This document shows, piece after piece, positions 1 through 10,469 of a DNA stretch of 64,000 nucleotides. Location of the stretch: positions 18,493,434 to 18,557,433 of the forward strand of contig JBBCBC010000021.1 in NCBI GenBank assembly GCA_037126765.1, given 5' to 3'. Below the pieces are notes generated by a model that was not told where the DNA came from, ran no database searches, and saw only the letters and a list, made by a program, of their open reading frames with translations. Position numbers and translations under genes: made by a program. The stretch's first letter is position 1, and every line of letters starts with the position of its first letter. This stretch comes from Stenogyne calaminthoides. Taxonomy: Eukaryota > Streptophyta > Magnoliopsida > Lamiales > Lamiaceae.

Positions 1-1121
1 ATAAAAATAAAATGGGGGAGATTATTGATATTGCTAACGATGTTACAACATTGGTTACAATATCAGTATTCGACCTTTGTTCCTAACAACTAACACTTTA
101 TGTTCAATGTTGTCTTTGATGTTGTTGGCTGCAGACTGACAATCCAAATTGCTCTTCAAGATTCCAGAAGGTTCTACGAGCTTCAAAAATTTATTGGAGA
201 AGTATAGATCATGCGGCTGTTTTTTAGAATATTGAAGAAGCCACTAACACGGCAGTTGAGCGGAGATCATGTGTTAGTTATGGAAGGTGTTTCTAGATCC
301 TTCAAGGAGGCTCTATGGATGAAGAATGCAGCGTACAACTTTTGTCTATAAATAGAGGACCACATCGTTCATCACAAGTGATGCAATAACCAATAATCAT
401 CTGTTGAGTGATTAGACATCCAATGATAGGGTCATTATTGTGTACTTTTGGTTACAACAAGTGATTACAGTGTTGTAACATTTCGAGTAACAATAGATCA
501 ATTGTATGTGGAATGTTAGCCTCAGTGAAGAACGTTTCATACACATAGAATAGACCAACTTTGGCAGTGTAAAGATACACCTACCCTTTAGATCATAAAC
601 GTTGTTTAGATCTTGTTTCAAGACGATTCTATTAATGAATCTCTTTGTTCTCACTACTTGTTTAAATAGTGATTTCGCTATAAGGCATCACTATTTATTT
701 TATAGGTTGTGCAAGTTTATTTAAACCATTGTGTGTTGTGTTTTGAGTCTTCCGTTGTTTCAATCTTTACTGGTGTTATTGAGTGTTGCAACATTCATTA
801 CAAAATTACTCTGGTTTTACTAAATATAACCCCGAATCTCACACTTTCAGGAATAATTTACCCATTTTTATAAACGTAAGTCAATAGTGGTTCTACAATT
901 TCTCTTGCAAAAGACAAGGGCCGCATTGCAATTTTTAAAAAAATAGGACCACGTGGCACACAGGCTAGCACGTCAGTCCAGACACGTCGTTTCACATCAG
1001 CACGTGAGCAATGCACTCCATCATTGCGAGTCGCCCATTGCGTCAACCATTGCATTGTTTTGAGGTGCCGGTTGAGGAGAACAATGCGGGAAGTCAGGTA
1101 GTGGACACACACCAGGGAACG
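1..1121. other. Gene-free stretch, possible LTR remnant
   Basis: No ORF here has a recognisable domain. A TATA-like box (tataaata, 347-354) followed by a transcribed-looking leader, and a T-rich stretch to about 840, resemble the R/U5 half of a Ty1-copia LTR. I find no second copy, primer site or target duplication, so this is a weak reading. From 841 to 1121 I see nothing I can name. Confidence 0.3.
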
Positions 1122-1835
1122 TGTTGTCGATTGCAAACGATGAGTAGTAAGTCAGGTCACCAGTCGATGATATCGTCTGACTATCCACCTCAAGGGCAAT
1201 TGTTTTACCCGTGTAATCGGTCAGTGACCACGTGGAAACCGACGATGATGTGGCAGCAATGGTCAATCCAAGTCAAGCATTGAATAAGGTTAGAACACAA
1301 GAGAATAAGGCTCGCCCCTTCAAGGCAACCTGGGATCCAGGTCGACCAGACTATGTTCATTATATGAAGGTTGTAGCGCGAACGGCTAGCATTGTGTAAA
1401 GGATGAGCGAGGTGGGCCAAGCTAGTGACCACAAGCGAGGTCGGCCAACAGGTATATGGAAGAGCTACAGGATCAATGGATAACTATGCAAAAAAGATAA
1501 ATATGGAAAGGAGTTCGACGGGGGAGATTCCCGACGATAATTATGGGGATTTGAGATCTTGTAAATCTGTAGAAGATCTTAGTATCTAGGGTTTTGCATA
1601 TAGCCTATTAGGGTTCACGGTCCATATTGTAATCTTATAAATAGTGGTTAATCCCAAAAGTTAAAGGATTCGAAAGTTACTAGAGTGAAGCAGAATAAAA
1701 TATCCTGGTTTGGTATTGGCCACAGACATAGTCATTCTTGATGAACCGAGTCACCAAATTCGTGTTATTTGCATTATTATATTATTATGTTATTTAATTT
1801 ATTGTTGCCCTAGATGTATTTTCTAGGCGACAACA
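1122..1835 (+). mobile_element. Solo LTR or LTR remnant, gypsy (Tat-like)
   Basis: The 3' half (about 1690-1835) resembles the 3' half of element C's LTR: a passage of the form ctggtttggtattggccac, then gtcaccaaattcgtgtt, in the same order and spacing as at 26390-26445. The proposed ends form a perfect 8-bp inverted repeat, tgttgtcg at 1122 and cgacaaca ending at 1835, as expected of TG...CA termini. Flanking 5-mers (gaacg and aggac) do not match, so no target duplication is visible and the left boundary is a guess. A TATA-like tataaata lies near 1636. Confidence 0.45.
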
Positions 1836-1929
1836 AGGACCAAAACGAAAATGAGAGTAAATTACAAGATTAAAATCTCAAGTTTCCCTCTCAAGAAAAA
1901 GTGTTATAAATTCAAGAACTGAAAAATAG

Positions 1930-2180
1930 TTTAACTATCAATTTGAGACCTAAAATATTTTTCCTATCGATTCAGGATTCAAAAGATTATCAAAGTATCA
2001 ATTTGGGACCCGAAAAATAGAAACTATCAATTTAGGACTCATTCATTTTAAGACCATGTTTCATATCTTATGAATCCTAAATACCATTTATATTTTTATA
2101 AATTTACAATTTAAAACAAATAAAAATTATATTAATTTCATGTGAATGGAAATTAAGAAATGAAAGTAATAATGAAAATA

Positions 2181-2213
<33 letters not shown>

Positions 2214-2395
2214 TAAATAGGGATATAAATTATAAGATGTCAAATATAATTTTAATATTTTTGAATCTGAAATTAATAGTTTTAATCTTTCAATTTATAA
2301 TTTTCTATATCAAAACCCGAATCGATGGGAAAAATGTTTTAGTCTTTTAGATTCTAAATTAATAATTTTATTATCTTTTGTATTGTCCATATGAG
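1930..2395. repeat. Imperfect inverted repeat (foldback)
   Basis: Left arm text around 1935-2035 (ctatcaatttgagacctaaa, then tttttcctatcgattcagga) recurs as reverse complement around 2270-2375 (tttttcccatcgattcgggt). I judge the arms about 70-75% similar. The loop holds an AT microsatellite. It could be an old MITE or a foldback element; no coding content. Confidence 0.35.
2181..2218. repeat. Microsatellite (AT)n then (AAAT)n
   Basis: An uninterrupted AT dinucleotide run passes into four or five AAAT units. Confidence 0.85.
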
Positions 2396-2534
2396 AGAGG
2401 GGTTTCTTTAAGCCACGGGTCCAATACCAGAATGATAGAGCCCATAAACTTGGTAGTTAATTTAAGCAGCGCTGGGTATGATCTTCACTGCATCACACTT
2501 TAACCAACTTCTTTATCAATAAAAAATTGAGTGA

Positions 2535-2812
2535 TGCTTGAGTGCACCAATCGCACAAGGTGTAATTGATGCAATTAGATTCAATTTTAATTTGAATGAA
2601 CCACGAACCCTAAACCCTAAACCTTACACCCTAAATCATAAATCATGAACCCTAAACTCTAAATCATGACTCATTCGAGCCGGGTGAATCATGAACCACT
2701 CGGGCCGGGTTCGGGTCAGGCCCAAGTAAAAAAATCTGGCAAAAAAAAACTGAATTGAAATCCAATTGCACTAATTCTAAATTGGTGCAAAGGGTGCACA
2801 CAAGAATTTGCC
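2535..2812. mobile_element. MITE-like element with about 55-bp terminal inverted repeats
   Basis: The sequence beginning cttgagtgcacc (2537) and running through gatgcaattagattcaattt matches the reverse complement of the right end (ggtgcacacaag, back through tggatttcaattcag). Total length is about 280 bp with no coding capacity. I could not fix the target duplication. Between the arms lie telomere-like repeats and a GC-rich cgggccgggttcgggtc segment. Confidence 0.45.
2599..2660. repeat. Short degenerate telomere-like repeats
   Basis: Units of the plant telomere heptamer ccctaaa, exact or with one or two changes, occur in a row (aaccctaaaccctaaacc and degenerate followers). The tract is too short to be a telomere and lies inside the MITE-like element. 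Confidence 0.6.
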
Positions 2813-2875
2813 TAAAAAATTATGATTAATCTTGAACAAGAAAAATAAAATAAATTATAATTTATTCTTAAAAAA

Positions 2876-2925
2876 TAATATATATATATATATATATATA
2901 TACTTGTATATATATATATATGTGT
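2876..2925. repeat. Microsatellite (TA)n
   Basis: Two TA runs are separated by cttg. Confidence 0.85.
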
Positions 2926-3029
2926 ATCAAAACACATTCAATATATAAAACATATTCCGATAAAATTTAGAATCAGGGTCTGCTTGATTGAAGGTAATGA
3001 AAGGGAGCAAGGGAAATTACTTCTATTGA

Positions 3030-3160
3030 TGTTGCTTGCATTACAAAAATATTGTCAATTAACAAGGGCGTTAGCGAGGGTAGTCACATACCCTCAATGT
3101 TAGCGAGGGCAAATGCACCCTCAATATTAGCGAGAGCAGTTTTGCCCTCGATAAAATAAA
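3030..3160. mobile_element. Possible CACTA-type terminal fragment
   Basis: The sequence gcattacaaaaatattg is followed by three tandem copies of a roughly 28-bp unit (3069-3158). Each reads ttagcgaggg...ccctca and is itself a small palindrome. CACTA transposons often end in CACTACAAAAAA followed by sub-terminal palindromic repeats. No transposase or second terminus is visible. Confidence 0.35.
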
Positions 3161-3180
3161 AATTATAAAATAAGTAAATG

Positions 3181-3416
3181 TTGGGAATTTGCGAGCATTA
3201 GGCGTCAAACCCCCGATCACTTGGTCATATGTGTGTTGCAATTGCAATTTTCACCTTTAATAAATATATATCATAACTATGAAAATTATAAAATAAGAAA
3301 ACAAAGCGAATTCGCAAGATCCAAGCATTGAACCCGCGACTTATCGCTTACATGTGTGTTAAAATTGTCATTGAGCCAAGTGACTAATTAGTCAAATTTT
3401 TACTTCTAATAAATAT
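3181..3416. repeat. Two degenerate direct repeats, about 110-120 bp each
   Basis: Both units share, in order, a gaa-tt-cg start, a 'caaaccc/gaacccgcga' stretch, catgtgtgtt, an attg motif, and t-tc-taataaatat at the end. The copia-1 LTR begins just after the second unit. No coding content. Confidence 0.4.
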
Positions 3417-3418
3417 GT

Positions 3419-4285
3419 TGTTGGAATATAGAGGCACGTAATACACGCGCAGCGGAATTAAAAAGTTCACCAACAACGAACATATAATTGCATGAACAAT
3501 TACAATAATCATAACAAGAAATTTTACAGTAATTCGAAAGAAGATTTCTCAACTACGGTATCCACGTAATCCCCAATCACGGACTTGAACAGATCTGTCA
3601 GCGTCGAATCCCGAGATGAATTTGCTAGGAAAATTCTAACTCTAGATCTTATGAAGAAAATATGAATTAACGTTGTTTGTGCAATAGTAAGAGCTCATAT
3701 ATATAGGGAATGCACAACTTAAATTTTAAGCTAACCTATTTGGAAATAAAATCCGTAATTTTTATTTAAATAAATCTCTTAGATTTATTTCTCACATATA
3801 AAATATCTACGGATTTAATTCCCATATATGTCAAATCTCTACGATTTGATTCCATATATATTAAATCCTATAATAATGTTCCATATATTATTATGGGGAA
3901 TTCCTATTTAATTAAATCCAATTTAATTAAACACTAATAATAATTAATTCCAAATTAATATATTATTAATTAATTCTCCATAAATTAAAAATTAAATGCA
4001 ATTTAACATTTAATCAACCAACTATAATCCGTAAAAGGGAACTACTTGTTGTGTGAACCATAGGCCCTCATATATCGAGTGATTAGTCAAACTAACGGTC
4101 TTAATTGAACACTAGACAATAAATCAGACATTCTCAATATATGAGGTACGTTGCGAGAAACGTTCAACTACCTGTAACTGAAACATGGGCTATAACGATT
4201 TCCTCCTTTCATTCACGAATACTCGATTAGTCTTTAGCATGATGAAGTGTCTATTCAAATAACTTAATCAATTTATCTCCAATCA
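3419..4285 (-). repeat. Copia-1 3' LTR
   Basis: This is collinear with the partial LTR at 63242-64000: cgtaatacacgcgcagcg, ttcgaaag, tatccacgtaatcccc, an AT-rich middle with repeated taattaaat, then gcccatagg-like and cgaatactcgattag. The boundary towards the coding part is uncertain by some tens of bases because RNase H is truncated there. Confidence 0.75.
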
Positions 4286-5560
4286 CTAATTGATCACTCA
4301 TGTTGAGCGACAATGTACTCAGCTTCGGTTGTTGAATCCACGGTAGTCTCTTATTTGAAACTATTCCAACTAACCGCCCCACCATTGAGAACGAAAATAT
4401 AACCCGACAGTGATTTGTAATCATCACAATCAGATAGGAAATTTGCATCAGCATAGCCAGTTGCAACTAGCTCCGACTGTCCTCCGTAGACAAGAAAGCA
4501 ATCTTTGGTACGTCTGAGGTACTTAAGAATGTTCTTGACAGCAATCCAGTGAGATTCACCCGGATTCTACTGATATCTACCAGTGGTGCTGACAGCGAAG
4601 GCCACATCTGACCTAGTGCAAGTCATGGCGTACATGATGGAGTCAATTGCAGAAGCATATGGTATATCCTTCATGCACTGGAAATCAGCGTCTGTGGAAG
4701 GACAATCCTTCTTAGACAACTTTATCCCATAACATGCCGGTAGAGAACCTCTCTTAGAGTTCTCCATCTCAAATCGCTTCAACACCTTATCTACATAGGT
4801 GGACTGTGATAGCCCCAACATCCTCTTGGATCTATCCCTATGGATCTTGATCCCTAAGATGTAGCAGGCCTCACCAAGATCCTTCATCATGAAGGTTCTT
4901 GATAACCAATCTTTTACCGACTACATAAGAGGGATATTGTTTCCCATAATTAATATGTCATTGACATATACAACTATGAAAATAATATTTCTCCCACTGA
5001 GTTTACGATAAACGCATGGATCTTTCGAATTCCTGATGTAGTCAAACGATTTGACAGCTTTATCAAATCAGATGTTCCAACTCCTAGAAGCTTGCTTCAG
5101 TCCATAGATAGACCGTTTAAGCTTGCACACAAGATTAAATTTTGGCTTAGATACAAAACCTTCTGGTTGAGTCATAAACACCTCCTTATCAATGTTGCCA
5201 TTGAGGTAGGCTGTTTTGACGTCCATCTGCCAAATTTCATAATCTAGATGTGCTGCTACCGCAAGTAAAATTTGAATGTACTTGATTTTGGCAACAGGTG
5301 GGAAAGTCTTGTCATAGTCAATGTCTTCCCGTTGACTATAACCTTTTGCCACCAACCTATCCTTGTAGGTTTGTACCTTGCCATTTGCATCAGTCTTACG
5401 TTAATAGACCCATTTGCAACCTATGGGTTTGACCCCTTTCGGTAATTCAACCAAGTCCCAGACTTGATTAGTGTACATTGAGTCCATCTCGGATTTCATG
5501 ACTTCTTGCCACTTCTCTGAGTCAACATCTAATGTTGCCTCAGTGTAAGTTCTGGGATCG
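4286..5560 (-). pseudogene. Copia-1 reverse transcriptase / RNase H (broken)
   Basis: Reading leftward from 5560: the RT start with QVWDLVELPKG and GCKWVY (stop after Y), then VAKGYSQREDIDYDKTF, the first catalytic aspartate in QMDVKTAYLNG, and RSIYGLKQASRSW. The catalytic YVDD box near 4955-4970 reads YVND, so one essential aspartate is gone. After it come DLGEACYILGIKI and the connection segment (4567-4890) down to SDVAFAVST. The RNase H remnant (about 4286-4500) keeps DSTTEAEY but has an in-frame stop and is short. Polyprotein fragments of this kind copy element RNA into cDNA in virus-like particles; this one cannot. Confidence 0.85.
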
Positions 5561-6228
5561 TCTTTATCCTGGATCTCCACATCATCATGTTCCTCTACGA
5601 GAAAACCTTAATATCTAGTGGGTGGATTACGAATTCTAGTAGATTTACGAAGCTGTGGTTGTGCAGGTTGTACATTATGATCGTGAAAATTTTATGGTGC
5701 ATCGATTTCATCAATATCCGGAGAGTCCTCAAGAGCTACACTTCCAGATGCCTCTTGAGCGGGAGTTTGAACTATGATGTTCCCATTCAGCCCACTTGAA
5801 GTTTGTTGCGAAGGCAATGCAACTCCAATTACGCTCCCACAGGTTGAAAGAAGATCACTAAGTGATAAACTTCCACCATGAGAGCTGCTGAATGCTCCCA
5901 CTAATTCCTTGTCACGTTTCTTTGACATGTTATCAGTCTCTTGGTTATCCTGTGGTTCATGAATTTCTTCAAGTTCTATCATCTTACGGCCTTGTTCCTT
6001 AAAGACATAGTCTTCTTCGAGGAACCTGACCTGCCTAGAAACAATCATTGTTTGTTTCTCAAGTAGATAGAAGTAATATCCTCTAGTTTCCTTAGGATAC
6101 CCCACAAGGTAACCCTTTTCACCTTTGGATTCTAACTTATCGGTAATCATCTTTTTCACAATTGCGGGGCAACCCAATGTCTTGATATGTGTGTTGTATC
6201 CGGTTAATACTTTGGACCAGATGAACAA
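5561..6228 (-). pseudogene. Copia-1 integrase C-terminal part and linker
   Basis: ORF 5692-6228 reads KTLGCPAIVKK, then KGYLVGYPKETRGYYFY and VRFLEEDYV. This is the standard copia integrase tail (GYP...GYYFY, FLE) followed by a Ser/Asp-rich linker to RT. The fragment starts exactly where the gypsy composite is inserted, and the missing core resumes at 24056 on the same strand. Confidence 0.85.
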
Positions 6229-7211
6229 TATTGTGACCTAGATTTTACTTCTAGGGAAACGTGATATTTATTGAATGGGATCAATTAAGTAACAAAGAAC
6301 ACATATGAAATATACGCAGATTTGGTTACCCAGTTCGCCTTTTTAAGAAGACTACATCTGGGGGCGCCCAAGCCAGGAGTATTTTATTATATTTTCTGCC
6401 TAAGAGTACTGAGATTTTGTCCCTTTACAAAGAGTGATACAAGTTGTATTTATAGAGCAGAAACTAGGGTACACTCCTCCGTGGGCTTTCTTCAATGGGC
6501 TTGCCAAGCATCCAACTGCCAGAGCTAGAGTTTTATCGGTTAATCCCGTGGTTTTCGCATCTGGATACACTTGCCTTACTTACCCCGCGATATCCGCGCT
6601 TTCAGTTATCCGTATCTTTGCTATAAATAGCCGTCTGAGGTCGCTTCCGACTTGTGGTCTTTCCCAAGGTCGAATGCGACCTTCTTGTTCCTTCTAGGTC
6701 GCTTTGTGACCTCCTTCAGCCTCTAAGTCACTGTGCGACCTTCTTTATCTTTGAGGAAGTCGCTCAGCAGTCTCCTGATTCCTACTGAAGTCGCTCTACC
6801 CGATCTTCCCACCGAGTAGGATTATTACATGGTACAACAAACAATAATTCACAGTTGTATGGAACAGACGATCAAAGTACGTAAATAGAACGAGAGGTTT
6901 GGTGACCCGGTTCTTCTGTGAAATAGGCTATGTCCGGGGGGTGTCCAAACCAGGTTTTTGTATGATATGTATATGCCTAAGAGCTAAGATTTTTCAATCC
7001 TTTACATTGTATTACACAACTAACATTTATAGGTTACAAATTAGGTCAAGAAAGCTTCATGGGCCTTCTTGAGTGGCCCTCGGAGGCCGGCTGCTGGACG
7101 AGCTATCTTGAGAAGGAGATCCTGTGACTTAGGGCGAGATCTTTGCCAACAGATACGCCTTTCATAATTATCTCCTGAAAATTTGTCCATACTTGTGACC
7201 TACGACCACTC
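6229..7211 (-). repeat. Element A 3' LTR (LTR1), truncated
   Basis: Matches LTR2 base for base over most of its length (roughly 93-95% by eye) from tattgtgacctag to cttgtgacctacgaccac. The last ~200 bp present in LTR2 (the element-strand start, tgtaacaagg) and the polypurine tract are missing. At 7212 the sequence passes directly into the antisense-gene promoter region. The first dinucleotide reads TA instead of TG. Confidence 0.8.
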
Positions 7212-7601
7212 GGGGAGATTCGACCTCGGGAAGCACTTCCGAGGCGCCTGGTTAATCATGGGAAAGTAGACCATTGCGCCGATCTATGCAAGACTCGATG
7301 GATTCACCATGATGATGTTGCAGGCGGATGAGGTCATGCGTCGCAGGCCTCTCCAATTGGTGAGCGCGGTGTAGGTTACGCGCAACCTGTGCGACTTTAT
7401 TTCTTTGAGAGGGGTCTGACTTATGTCTTTATTGCATTTTGACCCCCGTTTACTTCTATAAAAAGAGCTAGGGCTACACGCCCGTTGCCATTTTTCCTTC
7501 TGCGTCAGCTCCAGCTTTCTTTCGACCCTAAGCTTCTACCTTTCCGGAGAGACTCCGACGAGGTTCATTCAGGTAATCCCTCCCTTTTCCACTCTTTTTC
7601 T
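7212..7601 (+). promoter_or_regulatory. Promoter and 5' leader of antisense gene A
   Basis: TATA box tataaaaag at 7457-7465 lies about 140 bp upstream of the ATG at 7602. The region is positionally equivalent to 17441-17910 in B (tataaata at 17753) and to the TATA at 59922-59929 in C. A possible splice donor (caggtaatcc, near 7570) is echoed in B (aaggtaactc) and C (ttggtaagta), hinting at a 5' leader intron. Acceptors there are unclear. Confidence 0.55.
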
Positions 7602-10036
7602 ATGGCTTCCAGTTCTTCTACACCCGGCGCGCCTCGTCCTCCGGCCTCTTCCTCCTCGGAAGAGGACAATGTGGCGATAGCCCAACTTTGGCAACACCGC
7701 GGCTCCCGTTCCGGCGTGTTGCCCGTGATACCGAGGGCATGGACGAGCGGTTTCTTCAGGAATTGGAGGACATCACCCATCTCCCTCCGTTAGACATTGA
7801 CACATTTCGCCCGGCCGCGTCTGAGCGGGAACAGCCCGCCGGTACCTCGGTGAGGGGCCGGGACTATGGGGCATACGAGCGGGCTTTTGACTACCACACC
7901 TATTCAGCTGATGCCCCCTATAAGCGATCTGAGCATGTTTATAGGAAGTCAGTTCGGTCTGAGTATATGGCCTCCGACCTGCCCCGGTATAAGTCGACTC
8001 TGTCAGATCGGCACGTGCACTCCCTCCGCCGGTTGTATAAAGTGCCCCGCGACGTGCATTTTTATGGGGCGACCTCCGAAGAGAGTGCCGATCAGCCACC
8101 TCCAGGCATGATAGCGATCAACGAACACACGATGGAGGCATTTCCTCTTCACCCGGTGATCTCCTACTTGCTGGCGGCTTGGAATCAGAGCCTTACCCAG
8201 ATTACTCCGAACGGCTAGAGCTACATACTCTCGACGATGACAATTCTGGGTTTAGCTGGGCTACACCGGATGCCGACTCCTAGCGAGGTCGCTTATGTGA
8301 TGTTGCCAATCTTTCAAGCCGGCGGCTACAATGCCGTACGACTTTGCAAGGGTTGGGAGCTCGTGAGTGGGATTCTGAACAAAGTCACAGACTGGCATCG
8401 GAAGTGGTGGTTCGTCGGGGGTGCTTGGGAGTCAACGGACCCTTCGAGTACATTACCCATCCAGGTTCCCACGGACTATGCGCGCCGAGTCGAACATGGT
8501 AAAACTTTATCTTCATACTTCTGAGGTCGTACTGATCTAATTCTCCTTTTCTTTTGCAGTGTTCGTGCCCTCGACCTCCGACTTGTTCTGGGATTTTCAA
8601 GAGGCGTTTAGGACTGTCTGTGACACTGCCCCGAGCCTCCGCGATGTCAACGCCCTCAACTCCTAGCTCGATCGGTTAAAGGCCGGGTTTTACACTAATC
8701 CCCGCCACCTGAACATCCCTTGTGAGTACCTCTTTTTTTTTTTTTGCCCTTTGATTATCTCACATTTTTGGCGTGCAGATCCTGACATCCCTGTCTACCG
8801 CCGCCAGCCCTCCGCAGCGATCATGGCCTCAAGGAAGAAATTGGTGCTGGGCCAGATGAAACATGTCGCGGCCACCGACGTCCCTCCTCTGAGCTCGGCT
8901 CCACCCGGCCCCTCAGCCACTGATAGGGGCAAGAGGAAGCAGAAGGAGCCCATTCCTGAGCCCGCTCGAAAGAGGGCGAGGGAAGAGGTCACCCAGGAGG
9001 CCGGGAGGTCGCAACCCCATCCCTCTTCGCAACCAGCCTCCGTTCCTCAAGGAGGTCGGCTCCTAGAGGACGACTCCTGGTTGGGCTGGGACGCCGACCG
9101 TGTCAACGAGTAAGTTCTCAACTACGAGTCTTCCCTTCAGACATTTTATTTTTTCATTATTAACGATCTCCGGATCTCTTTTGCAGCCCGGAGCTTACTC
9201 CACACAAGTTCGGCCCTGAGGCCCTAAGCTTCTTGAGGTCGAGCCACATTGTCCCTGCTGGGGTCCTTGAGAGCTGGCCCGCCTATCTCCAGAGGGGACT
9301 ACAAAATCTAACCCGAGGATGGACGCAAACGGACCACAACAATGCCCGCAGGCAGAAGGCGATGGGTAATCTGTACTCGACCCTTGCCCACTCCCAGAAG
9401 GCGGTCTTCTACCTGGAGAAGACCAATGCTCAGTTGGAGGCCAAGATGGAGGAGCTCAAGAAGTCGCAAGCCCAGGTTGCCGACCAAGCCAAGATGTTGG
9501 TCGCCGCGGCAGATGCTCAGAAGAGGTTGGAGTCCTCCAACTCCGACCTGCTTAAACGGCTCTCCGATGCAGAGGGGAGGCTGGCTGAGGTAGAGGGCGA
9601 GCTGAGGGTCAAGAGGGCGAAGGTGACCCGGCTGGAGGGCGACCTAGACGAGGCTGGGAGGGTGTTGTCTGCGAAGGAGGACGACTTCAGGAGGACAGAG
9701 GAGCTTAATGCCAACTTTGCTTATGTGATGGCCTACGTCGGGGCCATCCGGGTCTTTCACAAGGCAAATCTGACCGGCGACCTCACTCCTTTTGTTGCCA
9801 AATTATCGGACTATGTTCGCGACTGTCCTCCTTCTCCTACCATCCTTCTGGAGATCAAGGACCTGGAAGACATGGGTGTCGACCTCTCCTTCTTTGCCAA
9901 CCCCTCTCAGATTGTGAGCCCGGTCCCCGATCTTGAGGTCGCCCAGCTGGAGTCCGGGTTGGCTCCCGAAGTCCCTGTGCAGGAGGTCGCGGAAGGGAAT
10001 GTCGAGGGGTCGGTTGGTGGTTTGGCAGGGCCCTGA
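7602..10036 (+). pseudogene. Antisense extra ORF (aORF) of Tat element A, four exons
   Basis: Encoded opposite to gag-pol and convergent with it. ATG at 7602 begins a Ser-rich leader. The frame shifts near 7680, then a conserved domain follows (ELEDITHLPPLDI, YGAYERAFDY, VPRDVHFYG, WWFVGGAWES). Three GT-AG introns fit: 8499-8559 (61 bp), 8722-8778 (57 bp), 9110-9186 (77 bp). Exon 3 is basic and Pro/Ser-rich (RKRAREE). Exon 4 (9187-10036) is uninterrupted and holds a long heptad-rich coiled coil (about 9400-9710) and a conserved tail (LEIKDLEDMGVDLSFF). The stop at 8216-8218 replaces a Trp that is intact in B; another stop lies near 8664. The N-terminal domain resembles the family called 'putative gypsy type transposon' (PF04195), a recollection I could not test. 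Function unknown. Confidence 0.75.
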
Positions 10037-10469
10037 GTGGAGAAGCTCCTGGCGGTTTACCTTTTTTGTTTATCATTTTGATCTACCGGCATTCGGGCTT
10101 GCTTCATTGTACGCGCCTTCGGGACCCCACTTCTATCAATATAAATGAAATTTCCTTTTCTTTTATTACAATGTGTTGACTTTATTTCCTTATGTGACTT
10201 GTTGTTTATTTGTCCATGTCGTCTTATCCATATTGCGACTTTATTGTTTGGACTTCATTTTTTTGGTCATCTTATAAAGTCACGGGAGGTCGCCCCTGAT
10301 GGGTTGTCGATCCTCCCCTCAGTATGTCGAAAGTCGTACCTCGGGTGACTTATATTTTCTTTACATAATCCATTTTTACATAGTAATTTTGAGATAAAGG
10401 AAAAGACATTATTATTGATAAATAATTAATAAATAACTGATTACAAGAACGTAATTTTATTGATAATAT
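10037..10469. other. Tail-to-tail spacer between aORF A and pol A
   Basis: Holds the 3' untranslated region of the antisense gene. A ccttcggg motif, then tatcaatataaatgaaattt near 10133, match in order the equivalent part of B (ccttcgggcc, cattaatgaaac near 20852-20880). Likely cleavage/polyadenylation signals are here; no ORF. Confidence 0.5.

Noticed and set aside
858..1432. Overlapping ORFs of 75-92 codons on both strands
   Set aside because: No domain, no homologous copy and no codon pattern; both strands open equally, as expected by chance in this stretch.
2599..2660. True telomere or fusion point
   Set aside because: Fewer than ten degenerate units inside an inverted-repeat element.
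6322..6697. ORFs repeated at 6322-6697 and 16329-16686
   Set aside because: They repeat only because they lie in LTR1 and LTR2; substitutions between the copies show no preference for silent sites.
7565..9714. Minus-strand ORFs opposite aORF A (7773-8099, 8795-8992, 9517-9714)
   Set aside because: Shadows of the GC-rich antisense gene; no similarity to gag-pol parts.
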